A DNA stretch of 64,000 nucleotides. It comes from Siniperca chuatsi. Lineage: Eukaryota; Chordata; Actinopteri; Centrarchiformes; Sinipercidae. The notes under the pieces were generated by a model. That model had not been told where the DNA came from. It made no database searches and worked only from the letters and a program-made list of their open reading frames with translations. Positions within the stretch are counted from its first letter, which is position 1, and each line of letters begins with the position of its first letter. The DNA lies in NCBI RefSeq assembly GCF_020085105.1, contig NC_058053.1:12830388-12894387 (forward strand), written 5' to 3'. This document shows, one piece after another, positions 46,610 through 64,000 of the stretch. The translations under genes and the position numbers were made by a program.

Positions 46610-49600
46610 ATGGTACTTACCATCTTTCAGTGGAATAGCAGAAGCTTAATAGCAAATGAACAGGAATTTAAGAAGGTTATAAAGGATTTAAAGGACAAAC
46701 CAGATATAATATGTATTCAAGAAACGTGATTGAGACCACATCTAGATTTTGTATTGGCAGGATACAATTCAGTCAGACATGATCAAGTAAATAAACAAGG
46801 GGGTGGCTGTCTCACATTCATTAAAGATAATTTAGCATACAGAAGAATACATCCTTCAGGTGGACATGAATGCACAGTTATTGAGGTATACAGAACACAA
46901 GGGTCAATCAAAATAATTATTACAATCCATGTCAAACTTTGTTTGAAGAAATACTAGGAGAGGAAAGTCACAGAGAAGTTTGGTGCGGCGATTTCAATGC
47001 ACACAATAGTCTGTGGGGAAGTGATTATACTGATTATAATGGTACAGTGATTGAAGAAGTGATAGATACCAGAAATCTTGTTTGTATAAACATCATACCA
47101 ACAGTAAAATATGGTGGTGGTAGTGTGATGGCCTGGGGCTGTTTTGCTGCTTCAGGACCTGGAAGACTTGCTGTGATAAATGGAACCATGAATTCTGCTT
47201 TCTACCAAAAACTCCTGAAGGAGAATGTCCGGCCATCTGTTCGTGACCTCAAGCTGAAGCGAACTTGGGTTCTCCAGCAGGACAATGATCCAAAACACAC
47301 CAGCAAGTCCACCTCTGAATGGCTGAAGAAGAACAAAATGAAGACTTTGGAGTGGCCTAGTCAAAGTCCTCACCTGAATCCTATTGAGATGCTGTGGCAT
47401 GACCTTAAAAAGGCAGTTCATGCTCGAAAACCCTCCAATGTGGCTGAATTACAACAATTATGATCAATTAAGATCAATGGGCCAAAATTCCTCCACAGCG
47501 CTGTAAAAGACTCATTGCAAGTTAGCGCAAACACTTGATTGCAGTTGTTGCTGATAAGGGTGGCCCAACCAGTTATTAGGTTTAGGGGGTAATCACTATT
47601 TTACACAGGGCCACGTAAATTTGGATTTTGTTTTCCCTTAATAACCTTCATTTAAAAACTGCATTCTGTGTTTACTTGTGTTATCTTTGACTAATATTTA
47701 AATTTGTTTGATGATCTGAAACATTTAAGTGTGACAAACATGCAAAAAAAAAAAAAAGAAATCAGGAAGGGGGCAAACACTTTTTCACACCATTGTAGAT
47801 AGATGTACCCAAGAAAGTTCTCTTATATATAGATGGTGCTTTAAAAAGGCTCAATGGGACACATTTAAAGAATGCTGCAGGGAATTAGCTAGTAACATTA
47901 AAATGAAATGAAATTACATGTATGATAATAAAAGTATACCTAAAACAGTGATAACAGGGAATTGTGCCATGGTGGAATGATGTGTAGCTTGGCTATTAAT
48001 GAAAGAAATAGTGCTTTCAGAAACTTCAGAAACAACATGAATATTGACAATTTGAAATATAAAAGGAAAATATATATATAAAAGGAAAAGAGCAATAGCA
48101 CACAAAATAATTAAAACAGCTAAAAGGAATACCTGGAGACAGTTTTGTTCTTCTATTGGAAGAGAGAGAGATCTGGGTCATGTGTGGAATATGGTTAAAA
48201 AGATGAGTGGGAGAAGGTTAAACAATAAAATATCAGTACTTGCAGATGGAGACCAATTAGCAATAACAGATAATAGAACCTCCTAGGAGTATTTGCCAGT
48301 GTTCACAGTGGAAATCACCTTACTGAGAGACATAAACAAAGGAAAGAAGAAGTCCTAAAAGATAATGGAAAGCTGCTTGGTAAAAAGGTAGAAACCAGCT
48401 CCGCTCTGGATATGGACTTCACCTTGAGGGAAATGAGAAGGGCATTAAAGGGCAGCAGATATTCTGCTCCGGGACCAGATCAGCTGAGTTATGCTATGTT
48501 CAGTCAGTTACCAGGGGGAGCATTAGAAATAGTGTTGAAATGTTTCAATAAGATATGGACAGAGGGAAAACTACCTGTGAAGTGGAAGATGGCATTAATT
48601 TTACCATTTGCTAAACCAGGAAAAGATACATCAAATGCTGAAAACTACAGACCAATAGCACTAACCTCACACTTATGTAAATGGATGGAAAAAATGATTG
48701 TCTACAGGCTATCATACTTTTTAGGAAAAGGAAGACTGTTAAATGAGTATCAGAGCGGCTTTAGGAAAGGAAGATCCACAGCAGATGCTCTAATTCAAGT
48801 AAGTAATGAAATGAAAAGACCCTTAATATGAAGGAAATAATGGCTATAGTTTTCTTTGACAGTGAGAAAGCGTATGATTCCATGTGGAAAGAAGGTCTGT
48901 TAATCAAATTGAACAAGCTAAGCATAGGTGGAAGGTTATATAACTCATCAAACAGAACATTTCAAGTTAAAGTAGGATCAGAAATCTCAGATAGTTTTGT
49001 CATTAAAAACGGGATACCACAAGGTAGCGTCATCAGTCCAATTCTATTTAATATCATGATTAATGATATCTTTGAAAATACAGGGACAGGTATACAGTCA
49101 GCATTGTACGCAGACGATGGAGCAATCTGGAAAAGGGGAAAAAATTGCTCACGTGTTGAAAAGTATACAGAAAGCAATAGTCAGTGTAGAGAGATGGTCT
49201 TATGATTGGGGATTCAAAGTTTCAGTAGCAAAATCATGCTATGTGCTGGTCACTAAAAAGAAAATAGGTAACAAGCAGGGGTTAACTATATAGCAAGCCC
49301 ATGGAACGAGTCAGAGTGTTTAAATATCTTGGTCTATGGATCGATGAAAAATACACATGGACGAATCATGTTGAAAATATTGAAACCAAATGTAAAAAGG
49401 TGTTAAATTTAATGAGGTGTGTGGTCGGAACTGAATGGGGAGCTGACAAAGAGGCATTATTACACACATACAGGACTTTGATGAGAACTACTTTGGATTA
49501 TGGCAGCATGGTGTATGAAGCTGCAGCAAAAACTCATCTAGAAAAACTTGACAGGATACAACACAGAGCACTAAGACTTAGTTTAGGAGCAGTCAAAACA

Positions 49601-50458
49601 ACGGCCATTAATGCATTGCTCGTTGAATCCTGTGAACTGCCTCTGCATCTGAGGAGAACTTAGTTATCTCTAACATACTGGATAAGAATCCAGGGAGGAG
49701 GAGAGGGAAACTTAGCATCAACTGTTCTGCAGAACTGTTGGGAATACACAACATTTTCTGGTGACGGTTTTGGCTGGGACATTAACAAGAAAGTGAAACA
49801 GTACAAATCAGATACTATACAACACAGTCCAGCAGTAATTCATAGCAGCATTTCCCCATGGATATTTCAACAACCCAAAGTAAATCTTCAAATATTAGAA
49901 AAGAGGACAGAGAAGAATAATAACATTGGGTGCATGGTTCAAGAGTATTTGCAGGAAAGTTACTATAATTATCTTAATATTTTTACAGATGGATCAAAAC
50001 ACTCAAATAACGAACATGTAGGGGTGGGTATATACATCCCAGAATCTGACCAAGGAATTGTTAAGAGAATCTCAAACAGGTTATCAGTATACACAGCAGA
50101 AACGACAGCAACAATCATCAGTCTTCAGTGGGTAGAGGAGGTTAAACGGATTAAAGTGGTGGTATGTTCAGATTCAGCTGCTGCAATACAAAGTATACAA
50201 TCAGGAGAAACAGTCCGAGAGGATCTTTTAACTGAGGTTTATATGAGCCTACTGAATCTGCAGCAACTAGGAATATATGTTCATTTCTGCTGGATACCAG
50301 CACACTCTGGAATAGAGGGAAATGAGATTGCAGATAAACTTGCTAAAAATTTCATTTTAGAAATTTGTTTTGGGAGATCAGAAGCAAAATCACTAACTCA
50401 TCGGGGAATAATAAATGTGAGACTTGTAGCTGTAAGGAATCTGTTGAACGTGTGCTGA
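46610..50458 (+). pseudogene. LINE ORF2 (endonuclease, reverse transcriptase, RNase H), broken and with nested Tc1
   Basis: The ATG at 46610 starts the endonuclease (FQWNSRSLI, then IICIQET). A TGA follows where Trp is expected, and the WCGDFNAHNSLWGS block is in a shifted frame. Tc1 sequence then replaces the rest of the endonuclease. After 47,800 the frame resumes in pieces: a linker with stops; the RT fingers and palm (48,412-49,205) with frame changes near 48,830 and 49,130; a thumb region (49,301-49,663); and RNase H. The RNase H part keeps FTDGSK, the AET Glu, CSDSAAA and IPAHSGIEGNEIAD, so the acidic catalytic residues are all present. The product cannot be made as one protein. Confidence 0.8.
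47098..47800 (+). mobile_element. Tc1/mariner transposon fragment, 5'-truncated, nested in the LINE
   Basis: A frame from VKYGGGSVMAWGCF to VAELQQL is the C-terminal half of a Tc1 transposase. The second catalytic Asp (in QQDNDPKHTS) and the Glu (in NPIEMLWHDLKK) are present, but the first Asp lies in the missing upstream part. Downstream sequence ends with GGCAAACACTTTTTCACACC and CATTGTA, the usual right terminal inverted repeat of fish Tc1 elements. There is no left inverted repeat; LINE endonuclease coding runs straight into transposase sequence, so a deletion must have followed insertion. Confidence 0.85.
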
Positions 50459-50741
50459 TGGGATGTAGGATGTTCAGTGTAGAAAGAGAGAATGAAGGGC
50501 AGAGTGGTAGAGATGGGCAGGGAGTGGAGCATCTAAGGTCTGCTGGGAGAAACAGTTACAGGTACAAAGGGCTTTATTCAAATATGTAAAAGAAACAGGT
50601 ATAATATCTAGAATATAGAATCTATATAAAGTGTTTTCCCACCGTTTGTTAGTTTTGGTTAAAGTCATGATGCCACACACTCCGATACAGTAGGTGGCGG
50701 CATGCACCTTTAACGTTGGTTTGTAGTCCGCCAGTAAAATC

Positions 50742-50812
50742 GAAGAAGAAGAAGAAGAAGAAGAAGAAGAAGAAGAAGAAGAAGAAGAGGGGGGGGGGGG
50801 GAGAAGAAGAAA
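50742..50812 (+). repeat. (GAA)n microsatellite and 13-base G run at the LINE tail
   Basis: About fifteen GAA units followed by a 13-base G run at 50,789-50,801 and a few more GAA units. It is the end of the LINE 3' tail and sits 66-136 bp before the tmem41a ATG, so it is probably inside or next to that gene's 5' UTR. Confidence 0.9.
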
Positions 50813-50877
50813 TAGCAGTAACCGCGGTTGGCCATTGTTTTTCTCTGGCTCGTATTCTGGCTAACAAAGTGAGGAAT

Positions 50878-55834
<4,957 letters not shown>

Positions 55835-56500
55835 TTTGTTCTGGGAATGAGTTTGTTCCCTGGCGCTTTCCTTGCCATCTGCCCTCAAGAGTGAATGTAT
55901 CTAAAGTGTGACTCTTCAGAAAAATTTTGTGCACAAACACTCTCGTGTAAAGGTTTCTTTTATCTGGGAGTGCTTTACTTTTTTCTGGAGCCACCTGGAG
56001 ATGGAGAGGGATTGCAGCTTTTAAAAAAATTAGACTGGCACAGTGGGATTTGAAGCCAAGTATTTTGTGTTACCAAATATTGGTGTTTCTGTGCCACGAT
56101 GCCTGTGTGCACAGCATGCACAGTATATGTATATAGATATATGAATGTACAGTAATCATATGGAAAGAGGGAAGGATTTTAAGGAAACTGCTCTTGCACT
56201 CAGTTATAAGAGTACTGCTTCAATGTCAACAGCTAGTGTTTCAAGTGCCTGTCCTGTCTGTTTCAAACGTCTACCTCCAACATGAACATGTGGAAATGTT
56301 GATGTAAATGTAACAGCCTACCCATGTTTGCAGTGGCCGGATGGTTCAGATAATTTTTGGGTTTGTTTGAATTATTATATTTGTAACTGAAATACTGATT
56401 ATGTTTGCTGCATATATTATTCAACTTGGAAATTGTATTTTTCTTATTTGACAATCACATTTTGCAATTTTAGAATAAATTGTAATAGATATTATAGGAC
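55835..56500 (+). other. tmem41a: Probable 3' UTR of tmem41a
   Basis: Non-coding stretch between the tmem41a stop codon and its first clear AATAAA. I see no repeat or coding frame in it. Confidence 0.5.
56474..56479 (+). terminator. Polyadenylation signal AATAAA, tmem41a
   Basis: AATAAA about 640 nt after the tmem41a stop codon, followed by a T-rich stretch at 56,502-56,520. It gives a plausible 3' UTR end, leaving roughly 0.5 kb to the opposing igf2bp2 signal. Confidence 0.5.
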
Positions 56501-56994
56501 AATTTTTTTCTATTTTTCAACTCTGAACTATGTTTTTCAAATTGTGTAATTTAGAGACCAGAATTTGGCCTCAGAGTGTCATGTTCAGGAGTCATTTTGA
56601 GTAACCAATTTCAAAATGTACAGCCCTGTTTTACGGTGTCATGATATATAATAAGCTGCATTCTCTGTTAAATCAAGCCTTAATATTACTATGAAATCCT
56701 CTTTGCTTCCTCCTCTTCCTCCATGTGTCTTTTATACAGTACTGGTCCAGCAGCGTCTACGCTGCACAAAGTGTTGTTTTAAAATTCTTTCTTCATGTTG
56801 GTTATGGTGTAAAATGTTATGTCAGCTTTCTGTTTCTTCAAAGATGTGAATTCTTTTAAGTGTAATGCAATTCAGACTTTGGCTGGCACATGTATCGGAT
56901 TATAAATGATGTGGCATCTTTATTTCAGAGGTGAGAATAACTTTGAAATCATAAAACAGTAAACTTGAAAAACAGTTGTTTTTTTCAGATATTC

Positions 56995-57000
56995 TTTATT
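56995..57000 (-). terminator. Polyadenylation signal AATAAA, igf2bp2
   Basis: The plus strand reads TTTATT here, giving AATAAA on the minus strand, followed downstream by sequence that could be the cleavage region near 56,975. It is the signal nearest the convergent border with tmem41a. Confidence 0.5.
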
Positions 57001-59516
57001 GCTCAGATCCAGGTTGCTCAGCAATACAGTTCACTCACAACTCAAAACAACAGCATGGCTGTTACCAGAAAGGCATGGATCCACAAGATGTATTAAAAAT
57101 GGATCATTTGTCTGTCCAGCACACAGTCACCGATTACCTTGAGGTGTTTGGGACCTTTTGGCCCATGGGAAATGTAGGACTTGAGGGTTTTGACCTACTG
57201 AGGAAACAAAAGGAATCTCCCAAATGGTGAAATGCAGTTAAGAAATGGATCCATGTAAAACCACTACTGAAAGTCTAGTGCTATATGAAGTGTAGTAAAT
57301 ACTGAATCGCCTACAACAGTCTCATGCAATGCATTGTGTTTTCTCATTTAACAACTAGACAGGAAAAAAAAAACACTGCTGTGGTTCTGCATACATCCAA
57401 CCAGACTTCACTAAATCCTTCCTCAGCTAATCCATAGTTTTTGAATGGTTGTTTAATGCAGAACAAGTTTTATCAGCTTTATTTTTTTAATCTGACCTGG
57501 ATACCCCCTCCATCCTTCTTTGTATGTCATTCATTTTATGTTGCCATTCTGATTCCCAAATCTGTTCAAAATCCTAGCTAGGACATTTTTCAACCACAAT
57601 TTAACAGCTAGTATTATTGGTAGTGATCTAACAGGAATGAATATTATAAGCAAAGAATCCCAGCTACTGCTCCAGACTACATTATTAAATCAGTGTAAAT
57701 GACGAGAAAACTAGATCAACACAAAACAAAACAAAAAAGCCTAAACTATCCAACCACCATGTGATATGACTAACAACACAGTACACCCTCAGTGATGTGT
57801 GTAATTGTGGTTTTCTGGTACTGAATATTAATGTCTAGCAACACCCCACAAAACCTATAAACACCAATCCTTGGAAGTAAAAAAAAAAAAAAATCATCTT
57901 GACAAGTTTCGCCTCAGATTTCAGTTGGTTTACAAATGTCTCAACAACCAGGATGCTGTGCTGACAACCCCACAGTGAAACCGATCCAGCTTAGAGGGAA
58001 ACCTGCACTTACTGTATAAAGAGCCAAAACACAAGAGAGACAGAGGTCTGAAGAGTCCTCTGCAACGCGAGAAAAGAGCCTCAACTTCAAAACTGCTCTA
58101 AAAAGCTACTGCTGACAGTCAAACACACCATGAGTGACAAACTACAATTTCCAGTGCTACTGTGAAAAGCCGTTTTCTCACTGCGACATGGCCCTACTAC
58201 AAGGAAGCAGACCATCACAGGAATCATGCATTCAAGTAGAAGCACCGTACTGCATCTGTGTAGGTAAGGTCAGGGTATTTGAATCAGGTCTTGTGAGCTA
58301 TCATCATCAGTATGAGGTACTGTACCGGCTGTGGGGAGGCTTGCTGAAACTGCCTCAGGCATTGTGTGAGTTTGATAGACCTTTATGTTTTATTTTTAGC
58401 ACTGCTAGTCTGTGTTCACTGGGACAAAAATGATCCACCTCATCTGATGACAAAAGTCTGCCCTCGAAAAAGGAAAAATCAGCTCTCAACAGTTAAAAGA
58501 ACTCCAAAGACAAAACACTAACTTTCACTATATCATTCATTTATTTAATTCTTTTTGCCCTACATCGGTTTTAGTAACTAAAGTCAGCCTTGGATTCTGA
58601 GAGGTAATTCTGAAATGTACAGCACAACAAAACAAATCAAAATAAAATCGGTAGATTGATGGGAAAACACGTTTAGAGGTCAGTTTTGAGGGAAGCTGTG
58701 ACGCTCTAAACTTCTCCCACCATCTCTCACAACGCAGGTGCAGACTGGTAAGTGTTATAGAGAGACAGAATACGATGCATTTATGTGTGACTATCGTACA
58801 TGTTTACAGATATACAGTTATTTTGTCATACACAGTGACATTTCAACGACTAGACTAGAGTTGTTCTACATTCTACACAGAAGACTAAGGTTTTACACCA
58901 TGTTCAAGAGTCCTGTCAGTGTATTTTTGCAGCTTCGTGTTTTCTTCAAATCAACCCCAGAGTATGCTGTTATCAAATAGAGCTGGTAAGATTGAGTTGG
59001 GTTGCTATAAAATTCATTTTTTTCCCCACAAGTGAATAAACTTCATTGTTTTTTTTAAAGTCTAAAAAAAAAAACCTGGAGGTACAGTCGGGAAAAACAG
59101 GAGGTACAGTTGGTTAGTTTCTGTTTCTAGCAACTGATTTGTATATTTTTCTTTCTTTGATGGTGAAATCAGTACACAACATCCACATTCAGAACCACTT
59201 CGGGCAGGTATGTACCCCTTAGATCCTGCTCTTCATTCCTTTCTAGCAAAATATCAACTTTGAAATCCTTTTCACGTGTATCATTAAGAGGTTGTATGGC
59301 GTCCAGGCAAAGATAGTCCAACAGAGTTGACTACAGTTTACAAAGTTTCACTAGTCGGCTGGACCTGAAAAGTTTAGAGATTACTGTAGGTCTTTTCTCT
59401 TGTTCTTTTTTTTCATTAAAAAAGAAAATTAAAAACGCTCAAAATGATCAGTTAACAAGGCATACAAAATGTGGAAAAAGGGGAAATGAAAGATTGGACT
59501 GAGGTACCCTGAAGCC

Positions 59517-59524
59517 TGAGGTAG
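59517..59524 (-). promoter_or_regulatory. Candidate let-7 8mer target site in igf2bp2 3' UTR
   Basis: The minus strand reads CTACCTCA, the full 8mer complement of the let-7 seed. Two TACCTCA 7mer-A1 matches lie at 59506-59500 and 58319-58313. IGF2BP family transcripts are well-known let-7 targets. Function here is inferred; any 8mer can arise by chance in about 4.7 kb, though three sites together are less likely. Confidence 0.4.
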
Positions 59525-59790
59525 ATCACAATACTGACATGCGCACTGTTCACATCCTGACCAAAGTTAACACGGTGGTTCACTTTACTGTTCTCCTATT
59601 TTTTCAGGTTTTTATTTATATTATTATTCATAGTCTAGTTTTCAAGAAAATAAACACTTCCCTTCAAAATAATATGGCAGTGTCCCACTGAGGAAAAAAA
59701 GAAAAGGACTTTGTTTTCTTTTTGTTTCTTATCAATAGCTCTCATCACAAAATAGGAAAAAAATAGATTCATAAATATTACTCTCTCTTT

Positions 59791-59846
59791 TTATATATAT
59801 ATACACACACACACTTGCGCACGCGCACACACACATACACACACAC
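59791..59846. repeat. (TA)n-(CA)n microsatellite in the igf2bp2 3' UTR
   Basis: TA units pass into CA units with GCGC interruptions. Confidence 0.9.
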
Positions 59847-61709
59847 GGAGGAAGCTGTGCGTATTGGCAATAACCTTGCGTCTGGAAGATGAAGCTGATG
59901 GGTGATGTCTGAAAGGTGACAAAATAAGGCAACAAGCTTCCATGGTCTCCGAAGTAAAGCACAAAGGGACACCAGGACCTGCGTGTCCAGCGTACTCACA
60001 GAGCAGCAGGCCAGCTCGCCAAAATAAAACTAAAAAGTTAAAAGAAAAGAGCGAGAGTGAGAATGACAATCTGTGTGTCTGTGCCTCTGGCCCGGCCTGC
60101 TGGACACGGCAGGGGTGATATTTCTAAAAAGGCTGCATATCGTACATTCACAGCTGTCATGCCGTTTTAGAAAGCTCCCTGACAAGAGATGGGTTAAAGC
60201 CAAACGCGGCTGCGGTCACGTTTGCGGTTGTGTGTGTACCACAGGTCATACAGTGCCTCCCCATAAACCCCCAAATCACCCCCACCCTCTAACCCAAAAC
60301 TTTTCCTCACTGCCACTCCACACACCACGAGTCTGCACCCTCCCACCCCACCCTCCCTTAACACCCCGTCCCCTTTCTGGGCCCTCAGCTCACATTTTGT
60401 GTTGGCCCTCATGACGTCCTCATAAGGCAGAGCGTGTGGCGGTGCACATCCAAAATGACTGGTCGCATGTTAACAAGCAAATGTGCACCATTTTGTTTTG
60501 TTTTTTAAAACGTCAATTTTTGCTCTGAGCATTATCGAAGGAGAATGCCTTAAGAGACATTCTTTTGACTTTTTTTTATATTAGGACAACAAGCATGAAT
60601 GTAGTTATAGTCTACTGTACAGCATGGGAGAGTGATACCAGTTTACTGGTAAAACAAAACAAAAAAAAATCCCTCTGTTGCATTTAACCTCTGTTCTGTT
60701 GAGCAAAAGTGGCAGTCAGTTCAATGTTATCAAAAGGCTACGGAAAAAAAAGTGTTTCTTGACAACAAATAAACATGATGCCAGATGAGAGAGAGTGATG
60801 AGAAAGAGAAGCAGAAGTTAGCAGAAAATGAAGAAATAAAACAAATAAAATAAGTGTAGCATCTATTATGAATGGTGAGAGACATTTCAAAGGGACGTTA
60901 TCTTTTGCGTTGGCACACACACAGGCTTGTTACAAAGACTCAGAACCATTCACCATATTTACTTATAAGGGTTTTCTTTTTTGATTTTTGATTTCAGTGG
61001 CCTATAATAATGTGAACAAACAAGGGAAACCGCTTTGTGTGGCTGTCACAGCCCAATCAATCTCTGGAACTAGCAAAATATTAAAAACTACACCAAGTCG
61101 TACTGTCATTTTGATAGAAAAATAACAGCGCATACTCTCAGTGTGTGTCAATATACTTTTCTACTCTGTATTAATACTGCTAAGGATATTTAATCTTGCA
61201 ATCTGAATATCATCTTAAACTCTTGTGAGAGAAGGTGTCCATTGTCACTTGCTCTCCCTCTAACCCAAAACATCAATCACAATGCTTCATATATGCTCGT
61301 GTTAATACAGCTTTATCCGTTTGTTAGGCCTATGTTAGTCCAACTAAAGAGATAACGTTATGCAGGGCGACATACTATTTCCTGTTGACCTTTTTAACTG
61401 ACAACAGTTCCCAAATTCTCTGCCATTTCCACCTTTCTTTTAGATTTTTTTGGTCTTTTTAATATATTATATCAGTACGGTTTCTCCCACTCTATCTGCT
61501 CTCACAGGGCTGGCAGTGCACACAATGCCCTCAGCCTTTGGCTCTCACTTGTTTCCCCCCTAGTGAAGTTCTTTGGTTTTGATCCCGGTGCTGCTGGTCT
61601 GCCCTGCATGTCCCCCTTGGCCTTGGCCTTGGCCTTTGTCTGGGTAGGTCTCTGTCCGTTTGGGAGGGCTACATTCATTTGCTGGCGCCCACTGGAGACA
61701 CCCCGCTGG

Positions 61710-63700
<1,991 letters not shown>

Positions 63701-64000
63701 CTGCCACACACATACAGAAGGGTTATAGAGACAAATAAGGAGAAAATATGGTCAAAAGCTGGTGATCTTGCTCTGTGGTCACACAATGCATGTAACCAGT
63801 GAATCATCTGAGTCTGCAAATTCCTACAATTACATGAATCGCCTTAGATTACGTCATGAGAATTCATTGACCAGTTGTCCCACCTCTCCAGACGGGGCTT
63901 TCTGAAATGCTCAGCTCACTAGTCATCTCCTTTTTTATTTTTGTTTTTGACCATGAATAACTGACAGCCTCAGATGTGGTCCATGAAGTGCTGCTGACTC

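Larger units (their letters stand above)
45377..50812 (+). mobile_element. Degenerate I/Nimb-type LINE (non-LTR retrotransposon) with RNase H
   Basis: In order: an ORF1 with a CCHC zinc-knuckle array (to 46,602); an ORF2 with an APE-type endonuclease (from 46,610); a Tc1 insertion (about 47,098-47,800); a reverse transcriptase with motif A around FFDSEKAYDSMW, motif B NGIPQGSVISP and motif C YADD (48,400-49,200); an RNase H domain (about 49,978-50,352); and a C-terminal CxxC...ESVERVL...C segment. The 3' end has a short hairpin (TGGCGG at 50695-50700 pairing with CCGCCA at 50728-50733) and a (GAA)n tail. Gag zinc knuckles together with RNase H point to the I group of LINEs. Several frameshifts and stops make it inactive. 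The 5' border is approximate, and AT-rich sequence back to about 45,131 could also belong to it. Confidence 0.85.
56975..61709 (-). other. igf2bp2: Probable 3' UTR of igf2bp2
   Basis: About 4.7 kb between the igf2bp2 stop codon and an AATAAA signal at 57000-56995 (minus strand) lacks any supportable coding frame. It is AT-rich with poly-T runs on the minus strand and one TA/CA microsatellite. A very long 3' UTR is usual for IGF2BP genes. Minus-strand matches to the let-7 seed occur at 59524-59517 (8mer) and at 59506-59500 and 58319-58313 (7mer-A1 type). The extent is inferred from the signal and the lack of other genes; RNA data are not available here. Confidence 0.6.

Noticed and set aside
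50716-50877. An open frame runs from the LINE tail through the GAA repeat (poly-Lys) into tmem41a.
   Set aside because: It has no ATG before 50,878; the poly-Lys stretch is a reading of the microsatellite, and the human protein starts at the equivalent of 50,878.
58134-58433. A 99-codon plus-strand frame in the region assigned to the igf2bp2 3' UTR.
   Set aside because: No domain or splice context, and antisense to the inferred UTR.

Overview
The window is nuclear DNA from a ray-finned fish, most likely a percomorph teleost. Intron-split genes encode clear vertebrate orthologues, and the spacer DNA is packed with interspersed repeats typical of teleosts: an RNase H-bearing LINE, Tc1, Penelope-like and RTE-like remnants, inverted-repeat MITEs and long GT/GA/GAA microsatellites. 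Species cannot be told from the sequence alone.

Layout. Positions 1-22,094 hold no gene I can support; they are repeat-rich intergenic DNA, part of which should be the 3' UTR of c3orf70. Then come four protein-coding genes: c3orf70 (minus, 2 coding exons, 33,105-22,095, 300 aa); ehhadh (minus, 7 coding exons, 42,957-34,846, 717 aa, the peroxisomal bifunctional enzyme); tmem41a (plus, 5 coding exons, 50,878-55,834, 282 aa, a DedA/VTT-domain membrane protein); and the 3' end of igf2bp2 (minus, last four coding exons 63,700-61,710, an mRNA-binding KH protein, continuing past the right edge). For the three complete genes, exon phases and summed lengths close exactly into single open frames. For igf2bp2 the four visible exons are all phase 0.

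The spacer between ehhadh and tmem41a, which are head to head, is filled by a degenerate I/Nimb-type non-LTR retrotransposon (about 45.4-50.8 kb). Its endonuclease region is interrupted by a Tc1/mariner fragment, and its (GAA)n tail ends about 65 bp before the tmem41a start codon. A Penelope-like element with a GIY-YIG endonuclease frame lies in tmem41a intron 3, only about 30 bp before a splice acceptor. tmem41a and igf2bp2 are tail to tail with polyadenylation signals about 0.5 kb apart.

The gene set matches the human 3q27 neighbourhood (C3orf70, EHHADH, TMEM41A, IGF2BP2). MAP3K13, LIPH and SENP2, which I recall lying among these genes in human, are not in the corresponding intervals here. 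The genes are not a functional operon; they share only conserved synteny. I found no CRISPR array, rRNA, tRNA or prokaryotic-type defence system. The most interesting material is how mobile elements sit against gene control and splice signals, plus candidate let-7 sites in the igf2bp2 3' UTR and a Cys/His cluster in the C3orf70 protein.
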